Shown here one piece after another: positions 1-5,424 of a stretch of DNA of 5,740 nucleotides. The translations under genes and the position numbers were made by a program. Every line of letters begins with the position of its first letter. Position 1 is the first letter of the stretch. A model generated the notes under the pieces. It saw only the letters and a program-made list of their open reading frames with translations. It did not search any database and was not told the origin of the DNA. This stretch comes from an uncultured Nitrospira sp. (GTDB taxonomy: Bacteria; Nitrospirota; Nitrospiria; Nitrospirales; UBA8639): contig CABVRQ010000133.1 in the NCBI GenBank assembly GCA_902500695.1, positions 1-5,740 of the forward strand. The letters run 5' to 3'.

Positions 1-114
1 ATCCAGGCGACTCGTCAAGCCTATGGCAATTTTCTCAACATATGGAGTCAGGCCGATTCCGATCTCCCCGAGGTGAAGGAAGCGAAACAGTTCATTCAAC
101 AAGCTGCCCAGTAA
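1..114 (+). CDS. C-terminal end of a TPR-type protein (partial)
   Basis: Frame 1 is open from the window edge to a TAA at 112-114, followed at once by a second in-frame TAA (115-117). The 37 visible residues include RQAYGNFLNIW, then an acidic stretch (SQADSDLPEVKEAKQF), and end in a Gln/Ala-rich tail. The pattern of an ARxAYxxFLxLW helix, then D-x-D-[IL]-P and a closing KEAK helix, is one I know from the last repeat of tetratricopeptide-repeat proteins, including TPR tails of bacterial Ser/Thr kinases and regulators. The rest of the protein lies outside the window, so its function cannot be given. The next gene starts 123 nt downstream and is probably a separate unit. I am confident this is a real gene end, and moderately confident of the TPR assignment. 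Confidence 0.7.
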   Translation: MQATRQAYGNFLNIWSQADSDLPEVKEAKQFIQQAAQ

Positions 115-237
115 TAAACACCGAATGGGTCCTTTGCACATTAACCGCTATGTATTAATAAACCTAATGCGCTGGTATAGATTCTTAATGCTTGACAATT
201 TAATCGCCTTGCCATCCCCATTGAGGTATGATTCTTT

Positions 238-729
238 ATGATGATGAAACGAATTTCTAAAGTACTCCCTTTTGTGTGTGGAATCCTTTTTCTGATCGGT
301 TGCACTTCTATTGCTGAATTGACTGTTCAGCCTGAGTCGCCGGAAGTCCTGCTGGTGAATATCACCCCGTTGGAGGCGACGATGTTTGAGCAACGATTGC
401 AAGTTGATTTGCGTGTTCGAAATCCCAATGATTTTGATCTAGAGGTGACCGGTCTTGATTTCACTCTTCATCTCAATGATCAACGACTCGCCCGTGGCTT
501 AACGAATAAGGCTTCGACTATTCCGCGACTGGGAGATTCTGTGATTTCCGTCGAGACTACGACCTCCACACTCGATGTGATACGACAACTTCTTCAACTC
601 TCACAACGGCAGGAAGTCGCTTATCAGGTTGACGGCTTCCTTTACGTCCAAGGTTCCCGTTTGCCATTTAAAAACAAGGGCGTGTTGCTTGATACAAATG
701 ATATGTCCGGCTCATCCCCCGGATCGTGA
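238..729 (+). CDS. LEA14/WHy-type lipoprotein (LEA type 2 family)
   Basis: This 163-aa protein begins with a lipoprotein signal: basic n-region (K4, R5), hydrophobic stretch of about residues 9-20, and the lipobox L19-I20-G21-C22. It is therefore expected to be cleaved and lipidated at Cys22; the +2 residue is Thr, so under the usual rule it would go to the outer membrane. The mature part fits the LEA14/water-stress-hypersensitive (WHy) fold. There is a 'VNITPLEATMFEQRLQVDLRVRNPND' type segment (residues 40-65) with the characteristic R-N-P-N (61-64), followed by a beta-rich 'VTGLDFTLHLN' strand pair. Family members are small beta-sandwich proteins linked to stress or desiccation; their exact function is usually unknown. 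Start choice: three consecutive ATGs (238, 241, 244). GAGG at 223-226 lies 11 nt before 238, which makes the first the best spaced. I see no convincing promoter. Confidence 0.88.
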   Translation: MMMKRISKVLPFVCGILFLIGCTSIAELTVQPESPEVLLVNITPLEATMFEQRLQVDLRVRNPNDFDLEVTGLDFTLHLNDQRLARGLTNKASTIPRLGDSVISVETTTSTLDVIRQLLQLSQRQEVAYQVDGFLYVQGSRLPFKNKGVLLDTNDMSGSSPGS

Positions 730-816
730 ATGATCGCTCCTTCCCTTCTTGTGGGCAGCTTCTCTTCTAAGTTTCAATAAGCCAGTCTATTTCTACCACG
801 TTCCCAAAGTCCTGAA

Positions 817-861
817 GGAAGTCTACCTTCCCCCTAACCCTCTCCTTATGGTGGGAGAAGG
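817..861. repeat. CT/GA-rich hairpin element
   Basis: Two overlapping inverted repeats sit in the 259-nt spacer between the lipoprotein and Yip1 genes. The first pairs GGAAG (817-821) with CTTCC (827-831) around a 5-nt loop. The second pairs CCCTCTCC (838-845) with GGAGAAGG (854-861), seven of eight bases, around TTATGGTG. The second resembles the 'CCCTAACCCTCTCC...GGGAGAAGG' dispersed intergenic repeat that I recall from many bacterial genomes. No T-run follows, so it is not a classical terminator, although it could end or stabilise the upstream transcript. Confidence 0.5.
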
Positions 862-988
862 AACCGAGCGAATACAAGATGCGAGAAACTGTTTCCCTTT
901 TTTCTCACGATTGCTTGTGGTCTTCTTCCTCGGGCACAATCCTTTGTAGTTGAAATGAAAATTTTGTTAGAGAAAGGAGATAAACCAT

Positions 989-1534
989 ATGAGTCTGTTT
1001 GTTGACCGGATGATACGCGCGGCTAAACTCGATGTTCATCTTTACGAAGAGGTGGAAGCCGATAAGCGTTCCATGGGCCAAGCGATGGGCGTCGTGTTAT
1101 TGTCCAGCCTGGCCGGTGGGATCGGGTTTATGCCAGAGGCCGGTCTGATGGGACTCGTCATTGGTACAGTCGGGTCCCTGCTCGGATGGTATGTGTGGGC
1201 GTTCATGACCTATCTCATTGGCACCAAACTTCTTCCCGAACCGCAAACCCACGCGGACCATGGTGAACTCTTACGAACGATCGGCTTTTCGAGTGCCCCT
1301 GGACTGATTCGGGTTCTCGGCATTATCCCCGGCCTCAGCGGATTTGTGAATCTTCTTGCCGGTGTGTGGATGCTCGTCGCCATGATCATTGCGGTGCGCC
1401 AAGCCTTGGATTATCAGAGCACCTACCGCGCCATTGGAGTGTGTTTGATTGGATGGATTATTCAGGCTGTCCTGCTCGCGTTGCTTGTGACCACGATGGG
1501 CGGAGTTCCTGAACTCATGCTGGAACAACCGTGA
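989..1534 (+). CDS. Yip1-family integral membrane protein
   Basis: This 181-aa protein has a short amphipathic N-terminus (FVDRMIRAAKLDVHLYEEVE, 4-23), which leads into about five hydrophobic segments: roughly 29-48, 51-78, 98-115, 118-136 and 148-170. The Yip1 fold is recognised from this arrangement and from the loop before the third segment, H-G-E-L-L-R-T-I-G-F-S-S-A-P-G-L (91-106). That matches the family's conserved 'lGfsslPglL'-like stretch. Bacterial Yip1/DUF1282 proteins are inner-membrane proteins of unknown biochemical role; the eukaryotic founders act in vesicle traffic. The start is clear: AAAGGAG (973-979) is 9 nt before the ATG. The GDPD-like gene begins 49 nt downstream, so the two may share a transcript. 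Family call is good; function unknown. Confidence 0.85.
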   Translation: MSLFVDRMIRAAKLDVHLYEEVEADKRSMGQAMGVVLLSSLAGGIGFMPEAGLMGLVIGTVGSLLGWYVWAFMTYLIGTKLLPEPQTHADHGELLRTIGFSSAPGLIRVLGIIPGLSGFVNLLAGVWMLVAMIIAVRQALDYQSTYRAIGVCLIGWIIQAVLLALLVTTMGGVPELMLEQP

Positions 1535-1583
1535 CTTCTCTTACCAGACCCCTTGAACATGGTCGACCACCCCGAGGGCCGGG

Positions 1584-2573
1584 ATGACATGCGCCTGGCC
1601 TCGCGCGAAGTTGCCGCAAGCCAGGTGGCGATTCTACGGAGGTGCACTCGCCGGCATGACGCTCTGGCTGGGATGTGCGACGTCGCCGCCAGGAGTGGCA
1701 CCGGTATCCTGTGAGATCCCCCATCTGCAGATGACTGATCTTCCTAAGCGCGGCATCTCCGCTCACCGCGGGGGGAAGCTGGGATGTCCCCTGAACACGG
1801 TCGGTGCGTTTCAGCGAGCCATTTGCCTTGGCGTTCACCAGATTGAACTGGATGTGCGATCGACTGCGGATGCGGTCCTTGTTGTTTCACATGATGATCG
1901 TGTGAGAGGCGAGGAGGGGCAGACGTTGCGCCTTTCCGAGTCGACTCTTGCCGAAGTCCGGAGTATGCGGCTCGAGCCATGCGCAGGAGATGTGGCAGGA
2001 CAGCATATTCCCACACTTGAAGAGGCTCTTGCCGTCATGCCGCATAATATCTGGATCAATGTGGATATCAAAGAGAACAATCCCATGGTTGGGAGACTCG
2101 TCGCCGAGACGGTCGTTAAAGCGCAACGCTTTAACCAGGTTATCTTTGGAGCGCGCGACGATACCGATCTGGCTGTGCGGCATGTGGCAGAAGAGGCCGA
2201 CGACGAGAGCTGGATCGCCAACATGAGCCGGGAGATTTTCCGCTTTCAGTACGTTGACACCACCATTCATTCCTGTGACGAGTTTATCCAGTTGTCCTAT
2301 CTGCGTGGCCGGCCAGGTCGCGAGACTATTGATAAACTGAAGCAGGCGGGAATCCGTGTGAACTATTCCTGGCTTCGTGATGAAGACGAGAGCGAGCTTA
2401 GACTAGACCTGGGTGATCTGTTCGCCCGGGGGGTGGACTTTGTGTTGGTCGATCATGTCGGGCAGGCCATGGAGGCGGCATGCGCCATAGGCATCACCCC
2501 GGTGGTTCCGCGCTGGCATGGCACTCCTCCCTTCACCTGCCCAGGGCCTCCTCGCTGCGCACCCGCGCTGTGA
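1584..2573 (+). CDS. Glycerophosphodiester phosphodiesterase family protein, probably exported
   Basis: This 329-aa protein should hydrolyse glycerophosphodiesters to sn-glycerol-3-phosphate and an alcohol. GDPD core residues appear in order: H61-R62-G63; E88 and D90 in I-E-L-D-V; H103-D104; and D161-x-K163 in N-V-D-I-K. The spacings H61-E88 (27) and D90-H103 (13) equal those of the Thermoanaerobacter GDPD active site. Two deviations stand out: the near-invariant PENT motif reads P-L-N-T (69-72), and the late metal-ligand position is Asp rather than Glu; 'NxDIK' does occur in the family. Residues 14-31 look like an export signal (R14, R16, hydrophobic stretch to L-W-L-G-C31), possibly a lipobox with an atypical Trp at -3. 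The C-terminus (about 308-329) is a Pro/Cys-rich tail outside the fold. The ATG is the first after an in-frame stop at 1554; GAGGG (1574-1578) is a modest SD 5 nt upstream. Confidence 0.85.
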   Translation: MTCAWPRAKLPQARWRFYGGALAGMTLWLGCATSPPGVAPVSCEIPHLQMTDLPKRGISAHRGGKLGCPLNTVGAFQRAICLGVHQIELDVRSTADAVLVVSHDDRVRGEEGQTLRLSESTLAEVRSMRLEPCAGDVAGQHIPTLEEALAVMPHNIWINVDIKENNPMVGRLVAETVVKAQRFNQVIFGARDDTDLAVRHVAEEADDESWIANMSREIFRFQYVDTTIHSCDEFIQLSYLRGRPGRETIDKLKQAGIRVNYSWLRDEDESELRLDLGDLFARGVDFVLVDHVGQAMEAACAIGITPVVPRWHGTPPFTCPGPPRCAPAL

Positions 2574-2669
2574 CTGTCTCAAATCCTTTGACAGATGACG
2601 CAAAGGCTTCTCTCCTTCATCCCATAAAGCCAGGCTGTTTTCTCCTGCCCTGCCAATGTGTTACATGAT

Positions 2670-2699
2670 AGGAGATAGAGCAAAATGGCACGTATGTGA
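2670..2699 (+). other. SD plus four-codon mini-ORF in frame with the downstream hydrolase
   Basis: AGGAG (2670-2674) lies 10 nt before an ATG at 2685. The ATG opens M-A-R-M followed by TGA (2697-2699). It is the best translation-initiation signal in the 183-nt spacer and is in the same frame as the hydrolase gene that starts about 60 nt later. It could be a leader peptide, a start cut off by a nonsense change, or chance. Confidence 0.3.
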
Positions 2700-2762
2700 A
2701 TCTTCCCGTTCAGGTTTTTCAATAACATTTCAATTCCTCCTTCACCTGACCACGCATTGAAT

Positions 2763-3521
2763 ATGATGAATCAATCGACCCGATTTGAAATTCCCGGAAC
2801 GGATTCTCAACTCATTGTCGGTGACCGCATTCCCGGTCAAGAACGACAATTGCTATTTGTGACCGGCTTTCTTTCAAAGCGGTGGGGCAACAAAAGCAAG
2901 GCTCTGGCCGATTTGTGTCGGGAGCGGGGCTGGGGATTTTGCTGTTTTGATTTCCGTGGAAATGGCGAATCGGAGGGCGTCTTCGCCGACTACACGCTGT
3001 GTGACTGGCTGGAGGATGCGCGGAGCGTGTTGAAGATGCTGGCCGATGGTCCGCCTATCACGATTATCGGATCATCCTTAGGTGGCTGGCTGGGATGGCT
3101 CCTTGGACAGGAGTTTCCTCATGTGCAACAATTAGTGCTCCTGGCTCCGGCCTTTAATATGATGGGAAAACGCGCGCAGGATATTTCTCCTGAACGACGC
3201 CGACAGTGGCAGGAGACGGGATGGATGCCCTGGGATGACGATGCCTTGCATAAAGACTTTCCGCTTTCATGGAAATGGGTGGAAGAAAGCGAAGCCGTAT
3301 GGGCCAGGCGATTGGATTCGCCAAGGAGGGTGGCCACACGCATTGTGCACGGGCTTCAGGACGTCGTGATTCTTCCCAAAGGGAGTTGGGAATTTACCGA
3401 CCACCTACTCAGACAAGATCCTCAGTTTCCTGTCGAGCTGCTGTTGAAGACCGGGGATCATCGCTTTAGCAGCCCTGCTAATCTTCAGACATTCCTGGAA
3501 GTCGCGCAGCAGATTCAGTAG
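2763..3521 (+). CDS. ABHD10-like alpha/beta hydrolase
   Basis: This 252-aa, probably cytoplasmic serine hydrolase has no signal peptide. Oxyanion-side segment: V33-T-G-F-L-S-K-R-W-G-N (33-43). Beta-strand and turn: C-C-F-D-F-R-G-N-G-E-S (60-70). Nucleophile elbow: G103-S-S105-L-G107-G-W, giving Ser105. Acid: Asp200 in H-G-L-Q-D. Base: His233 in T-G-D-H-R-F. The combination of D-[FY]-x-G-x-G-x-S, T-L-x-x-W, L-A-D-G-P and G-S-S-L-G-G-W closely follows mammalian ABHD10, a mitochondrial acyl-protein/acyl-glucuronide hydrolase, and its bacterial relatives. A thioesterase or esterase activity is therefore likely, but the substrate is unknown. The start is uncertain: ATG 2763, ATG 2766 and in-frame TTG 2757 all lack an SD (upstream is C/T-rich). 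The frame is closed by TGA at 2697. I chose 2763 as the first ATG. Confidence 0.88.
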   Translation: MMNQSTRFEIPGTDSQLIVGDRIPGQERQLLFVTGFLSKRWGNKSKALADLCRERGWGFCCFDFRGNGESEGVFADYTLCDWLEDARSVLKMLADGPPITIIGSSLGGWLGWLLGQEFPHVQQLVLLAPAFNMMGKRAQDISPERRRQWQETGWMPWDDDALHKDFPLSWKWVEESEAVWARRLDSPRRVATRIVHGLQDVVILPKGSWEFTDHLLRQDPQFPVELLLKTGDHRFSSPANLQTFLEVAQQIQ

Positions 3522-3606
3522 GAAACCGGACCATGTTTTGAATACCATCACACACTGTCTGTCTCCTTCTTCCCCCTTTAATTCTTCTGCCGGAATTTAT
3601 ACACTC

Positions 3607-3614
3607 AAGAAAGG
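3607..3614 (+). promoter_or_regulatory. Ribosome binding site for the DUF427 gene
   Basis: AAGAAAGG, with its core AAAGG at 3610-3614, is 10 nt before ATG 3625 but only 1 nt before ATG 3616. It therefore decides for 3625. An upstream in-frame TTG at 3538 has no such site and would add a non-conserved leader. Confidence 0.6.
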
Positions 3615-3624
3615 TATGATCACC

Positions 3625-3996
3625 ATGACTGCACCGAACCATCCTCATGCCATTACCATTACGCCCAATCCCAATCGGGTCAAGGTGACATTTAACGGGA
3701 CCGTCATTGCGGACACCATTCGGGCACTGATATTGCGGGAGGGACCGGTGCCGCCGGCTCAATACCTCCCGCGTGAAGATGTGACCATGTCTTATCTTCG
3801 CCCCACGACCCATTCCACTCACTGCCCCTTTAAGGGTGACGCGTCGTATTTCACCGTGAGCGTGAATGGCAAAACGGCGGAGAACGCTGTTTGGACATAT
3901 GAGAATCCCTTAGCCTCCGTGGCTGATATTAAAAATTACGTGGCCTTCTATCCGGAGAAGATGGATGCGATTGAGGAGCTTTCTCCCGCCTCCTGA
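3625..3996 (+). CDS. DUF427 domain-containing protein
   Basis: This 123-aa protein is a single DUF427 domain (Pfam NTP_transf_9), a small beta-rich fold of unknown biochemical function found widely in bacteria and fungi. Family landmarks: I-T-I-T-P-N-P-N-R-V (10-19), then G-T-V-I-A-D-T (25-31), typical of 'vxv.g..vAdS'. Next, L-P-R-E-D-V (48-53) and H-C-P-F-K-G-D-A-S-Y-F (66-76), equivalent to 'CPyKGxAsYys'. Last, W-T-Y-E-N-P (90-95) and I-K-N-Y-V-A-F-Y-P-E-K (102-112). The usual 'aWxYxxP....I.gyvaFy' ending is complete, so the protein is full length. No signal peptide, so cytoplasmic. It starts 103 nt after the hydrolase stop, behind a pyrimidine-rich leader with a TATACA (3598-3603) but no matching -35, so promoter and operon structure are unclear. 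Family call is firm; role unknown. Confidence 0.92.
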   Translation: MTAPNHPHAITITPNPNRVKVTFNGTVIADTIRALILREGPVPPAQYLPREDVTMSYLRPTTHSTHCPFKGDASYFTVSVNGKTAENAVWTYENPLASVADIKNYVAFYPEKMDAIEELSPAS

Positions 3997-4034
3997 TGTT
4001 CAGGGATTGAACCATTTTGGGTCCAATGTGATTT

Positions 4035-4062
4035 CCCCCCCCCTGTGGGATTATGTGTCCCA
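4035..4062. repeat. C9 homopolymer and small hairpin in intergenic DNA
   Basis: Nine consecutive C (4035-4043) are followed by an inverted repeat TGGGA (4046-4050) / TCCCA (4058-4062) with a 7-nt loop. A weaker hairpin precedes it, built from ATTG+ACC and GGT+CAAT (4006-4027) with one mismatch. No T-run follows either, so I do not call a terminator. Confidence 0.4.
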
Positions 4063-4078
4063 ATTTCCCGAATGGCCA

Positions 4079-4106
4079 TTGTCAGGCATGAGAAAGAGAC
4101 TATTTT
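4079..4106 (+). promoter_or_regulatory. Possible sigma70-type promoter for the GYD gene
   Basis: TTGTCA (4079-4084, 5/6 to consensus) and TATTTT (4101-4106, 4/6) are separated by 16 nt and lie about 85-115 nt upstream of the GYD start. Just here GAAAGAG (4092-4098) and CTCTTTC (4114-4120) form a perfect 7-bp inverted repeat around a 15-nt T-rich centre that overlaps the -10. It could be an operator or a weak hairpin. Confidence 0.25.
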
Positions 4107-4178
4107 TTATTGGCTCTTTCAATTAGGATAGTTGTATGTCGTCTCTACGCCAAAACATCTCATTATTCACTTATTCCC

Positions 4179-4185
4179 AGGGAGG
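4179..4185 (+). promoter_or_regulatory. Ribosome binding site for the GYD gene
   Basis: AGGGAGG ends 6 nt before ATG 4192 and fixes that start. An in-frame TTG at 4132 would add 20 residues that have no family counterpart and no SD. Confidence 0.8.
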
Positions 4186-4191
4186 TGCATC

Positions 4192-4509
4192 ATGCCGATC
4201 TATGTGAGTTTAGTGAATTTTACCCATGACGGACTGATAACCATGAAGGGCAAGGGTGTGCAGCGGTCGGACATGGTGAGGAAAAATGTCGAATCCTTAG
4301 GCGGGAAGATGCTTCATGCCTTTTATTGTCTGGGGGAATATGATGTGGTGGCCATTTTAGAATTTCCCAATAATCGCGCGGCCATGAAGGCTGGTGTGCT
4401 GAATGCCTCGATGGGCCATATTCGCATTAAGACGATGCCGGCGGTATCCCGCGATGAGTGGAAATCGGTTCTGAGTGAAACGTGGGGCAAATCCAAAAAA
4501 AAGAAGTGA
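4192..4509 (+). CDS. GYD domain-containing protein
   Basis: This 105-aa protein matches the GYD family (named for its conserved Gly-Tyr-Asp), small ferredoxin-like alpha/beta proteins of unknown function thought to act as dimers like other dimeric alpha-beta barrel proteins. Order of landmarks: M-P-I-Y-V-S-L-V-N-F-T (1-11), a helix with G-L-I-T-M-K-G (14-20), R-S-D-M-V-R-K (25-31), G-G-K-M (37-40), then the signature G48-E-Y50-D51-V-V-A-I. A second helix carries A-A-M-K-A (63-67), followed by I-R-I-K-T-M-P-A-V (77-85), the usual final strand. Length is typical. It ends in a lysine run (residues 102-105) encoded partly by an A8 tract. It is cytoplasmic, stands alone between 195-nt and 235-nt non-coding gaps, and so is probably monocistronic. 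Confidence 0.9.
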   Translation: MPIYVSLVNFTHDGLITMKGKGVQRSDMVRKNVESLGGKMLHAFYCLGEYDVVAILEFPNNRAAMKAGVLNASMGHIRIKTMPAVSRDEWKSVLSETWGKSKKKK

Positions 4510-4709
4510 GGGTGGCCTTTTCTCCGAATCATATGGGATCGAGCAGGTCAATGTGTGATGTTTCTGTTCGGTAGGGGAGTGAGCGTCTAGTTAGCCATCA
4601 GTCGCGTATCCGTCTTTTGGTTGACTGCTCCTGGTTGTGCAGCTCGGCCCTTTGACCCCATGATTTTTCGGCAGGTTGTACGAACATTTTTGTCGATGTG
4701 GAACTGTTC

Positions 4710-4723
4710 ATGAATAGATTCAT
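4710..4723. promoter_or_regulatory. 14-nt near-palindrome upstream of the zinc-ribbon gene
   Basis: ATGAAT (4710-4715) and ATTCAT (4718-4723) are perfect inverted arms around AG. The element lies 21 nt before the start codon, immediately upstream of the SD. Size and position suit an operator for a dimeric regulator, but no promoter with good spacing can be fixed beside it (TTGTCG at 4690-4695 is a weak -35 candidate). Confidence 0.3.
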
Positions 4724-4731
4724 CCTGTCAG

Positions 4732-4739
4732 AAGGAGGT
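4732..4739 (+). promoter_or_regulatory. Near-perfect ribosome binding site for the zinc-ribbon gene
   Basis: AAGGAGGT is a full match to the anti-SD complement. It ends 5 nt before ATG 4745 and is the strongest SD in the window, suggesting efficient translation. Confidence 0.85.
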
Positions 4740-4744
4740 ATCTT

Positions 4745-5104
4745 ATGGGGCCAACAAAAGCTGTCGTAAAAGACTGCGGGATCTATGACGCGAAAACCGG
4801 GGATCTGATTAAGGGTGGGTTCCCTACCCCTGAGGCGATTCTGGACTATGCAGCCCATCATTACCTTGTTCTTCCTGTGGTGAATAAAGACTGTCAACCA
4901 TGGTTGCTCGATGGCCAACCGATTTTTTGCTTACGTGGTACCCGCTATGAAAACCTCAAGGACGAAGTGTTGCACCTGGCACGATGTCCGGATTGTGGCG
5001 GCATGGGCATCCGGGCTGATGAACCGGTGGTTGAATCCGATTGTATCCGGTGCGTGTCCTGCGGCCATGAGTTCGATACCCGCTTGGAGATGATGGAAAG
5101 TTAG
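4745..5104 (+). CDS. Unrecognised 119-aa protein with C-terminal zinc ribbon
   Basis: I do not recognise this gene as a named family. The N-terminal part (about 1-78) is soluble with mixed alpha/beta character. It includes K-D-C11-G-I-Y-D-A-K-T-G-D (9-20), a proline-flanked helix P-E-A-I-L-D-Y-A-A-H-H (29-39) and two more cysteines (C50, C62). The C-terminal part is a classical zinc ribbon: knuckle C81-P-D-C84-G-G, then C103-V-S-C106-G-H-E-F, with an extra C100 making a C-x2-C-x2-C. A single structural Zn2+ bound by C81/C84/C103/C106 is the simplest reading. Such ribbons occur in nucleic-acid-binding and protein-interaction modules, so a regulatory or RNA/protein-binding role is possible but unproven. 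No signal peptide or membrane segment. It has its own strong SD and is isolated by 235 nt upstream and 320 nt downstream. Confidence 0.8.
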   Translation: MGPTKAVVKDCGIYDAKTGDLIKGGFPTPEAILDYAAHHYLVLPVVNKDCQPWLLDGQPIFCLRGTRYENLKDEVLHLARCPDCGGMGIRADEPVVESDCIRCVSCGHEFDTRLEMMES

Positions 5105-5424
5105 GGTGATATTGCAGTCTGACAACTGAAATGTTCGTCCCGGTGATTTCCCTTTGAACGACTATGTTGATTGGCGAGTGCCTTCAAGTTCACAGGAGAC
5201 CGTCTAGCCTCATACCGTCCTTCTCCATCTTCATGGGGCACTTGTCTGTTCACCCTTGTCATGATGCTCCTTCCCTCCGAACATCCATACATCAATGTTC
5301 TCCATTTTCTCTTCCGACAGTGACTTGTCCTGATCGTTGGCCTGATGCTGGTCGTATCGGTGGGTTAGCAGGAGCCTCGAATCTCGGAGATACGCTCACA
5401 CGAATCCTTTGCAGGAGAAAAGAC
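5105..5424. other. 320-nt gap without a supported gene
   Basis: The + strand is pyrimidine-rich (runs of C/T around 5210-5310). An upstream ATG at 5164 is in frame with the small Cys-rich gene and open, but it has no SD and its 87 extra residues lack any domain-like pattern. I see no T-run terminator. Small elements: CCTGAT occurs twice 12 nt apart (5329-5334, 5341-5346), and ATCTCGGAGAT (5381-5391) is an 11-nt palindrome 33 nt before the next start codon. A long leader, a small RNA or plain spacer are all possible. Confidence 0.5.
5413..5417 (+). promoter_or_regulatory. Ribosome binding site for the 55-aa zinc-finger gene
   Basis: AGGAG lies 7 nt before ATG 5425. This supports a short protein starting at 5425 over the longer in-frame possibility from 5164. 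Confidence 0.7.

Noticed and set aside
192..232. TTGACA (192-197) and TATGAT (227-232) as a promoter for the lipoprotein gene
   Set aside because: The spacer would be 29 nt, far from 16-18, and the start of transcription would fall at or after the start codon.
749..949. 66-aa ORF on the + strand between the lipoprotein and Yip1 genes
   Set aside because: No SD, low-complexity composition, and it runs straight through the hairpin repeat at 817-861; it looks like spacer rather than a gene.
1515..2270. Several long - strand ORFs opposite the GDPD gene
   Set aside because: They are antisense to a gene with clear catalytic motifs; their products are Arg/Ser/His-rich with no recognisable domain, as expected for shadows.
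2480..2668. 62-aa + strand ORF overlapping the end of the GDPD gene
   Set aside because: No SD, His/Pro-rich random-looking product, and it overlaps the supported GDPD frame.
3538..3624. TTG-initiated extension of the DUF427 protein
   Set aside because: The added 29 residues precede the domain without conservation expected by the family, there is no SD at the TTG, and ATG 3625 has one.
4598..4918. 106-aa ORF on the - strand
   Set aside because: It overlaps the well-supported zinc-ribbon gene and its SD on the other strand, and its product shows no domain pattern.
5164..5424. N-terminal extension of the 55-aa protein to 142 aa
   Set aside because: The ATG at 5164 has no SD and the added residues lack any structural pattern, whereas ATG 5425 has AGGAG at good spacing and precedes the Cys-rich core directly.
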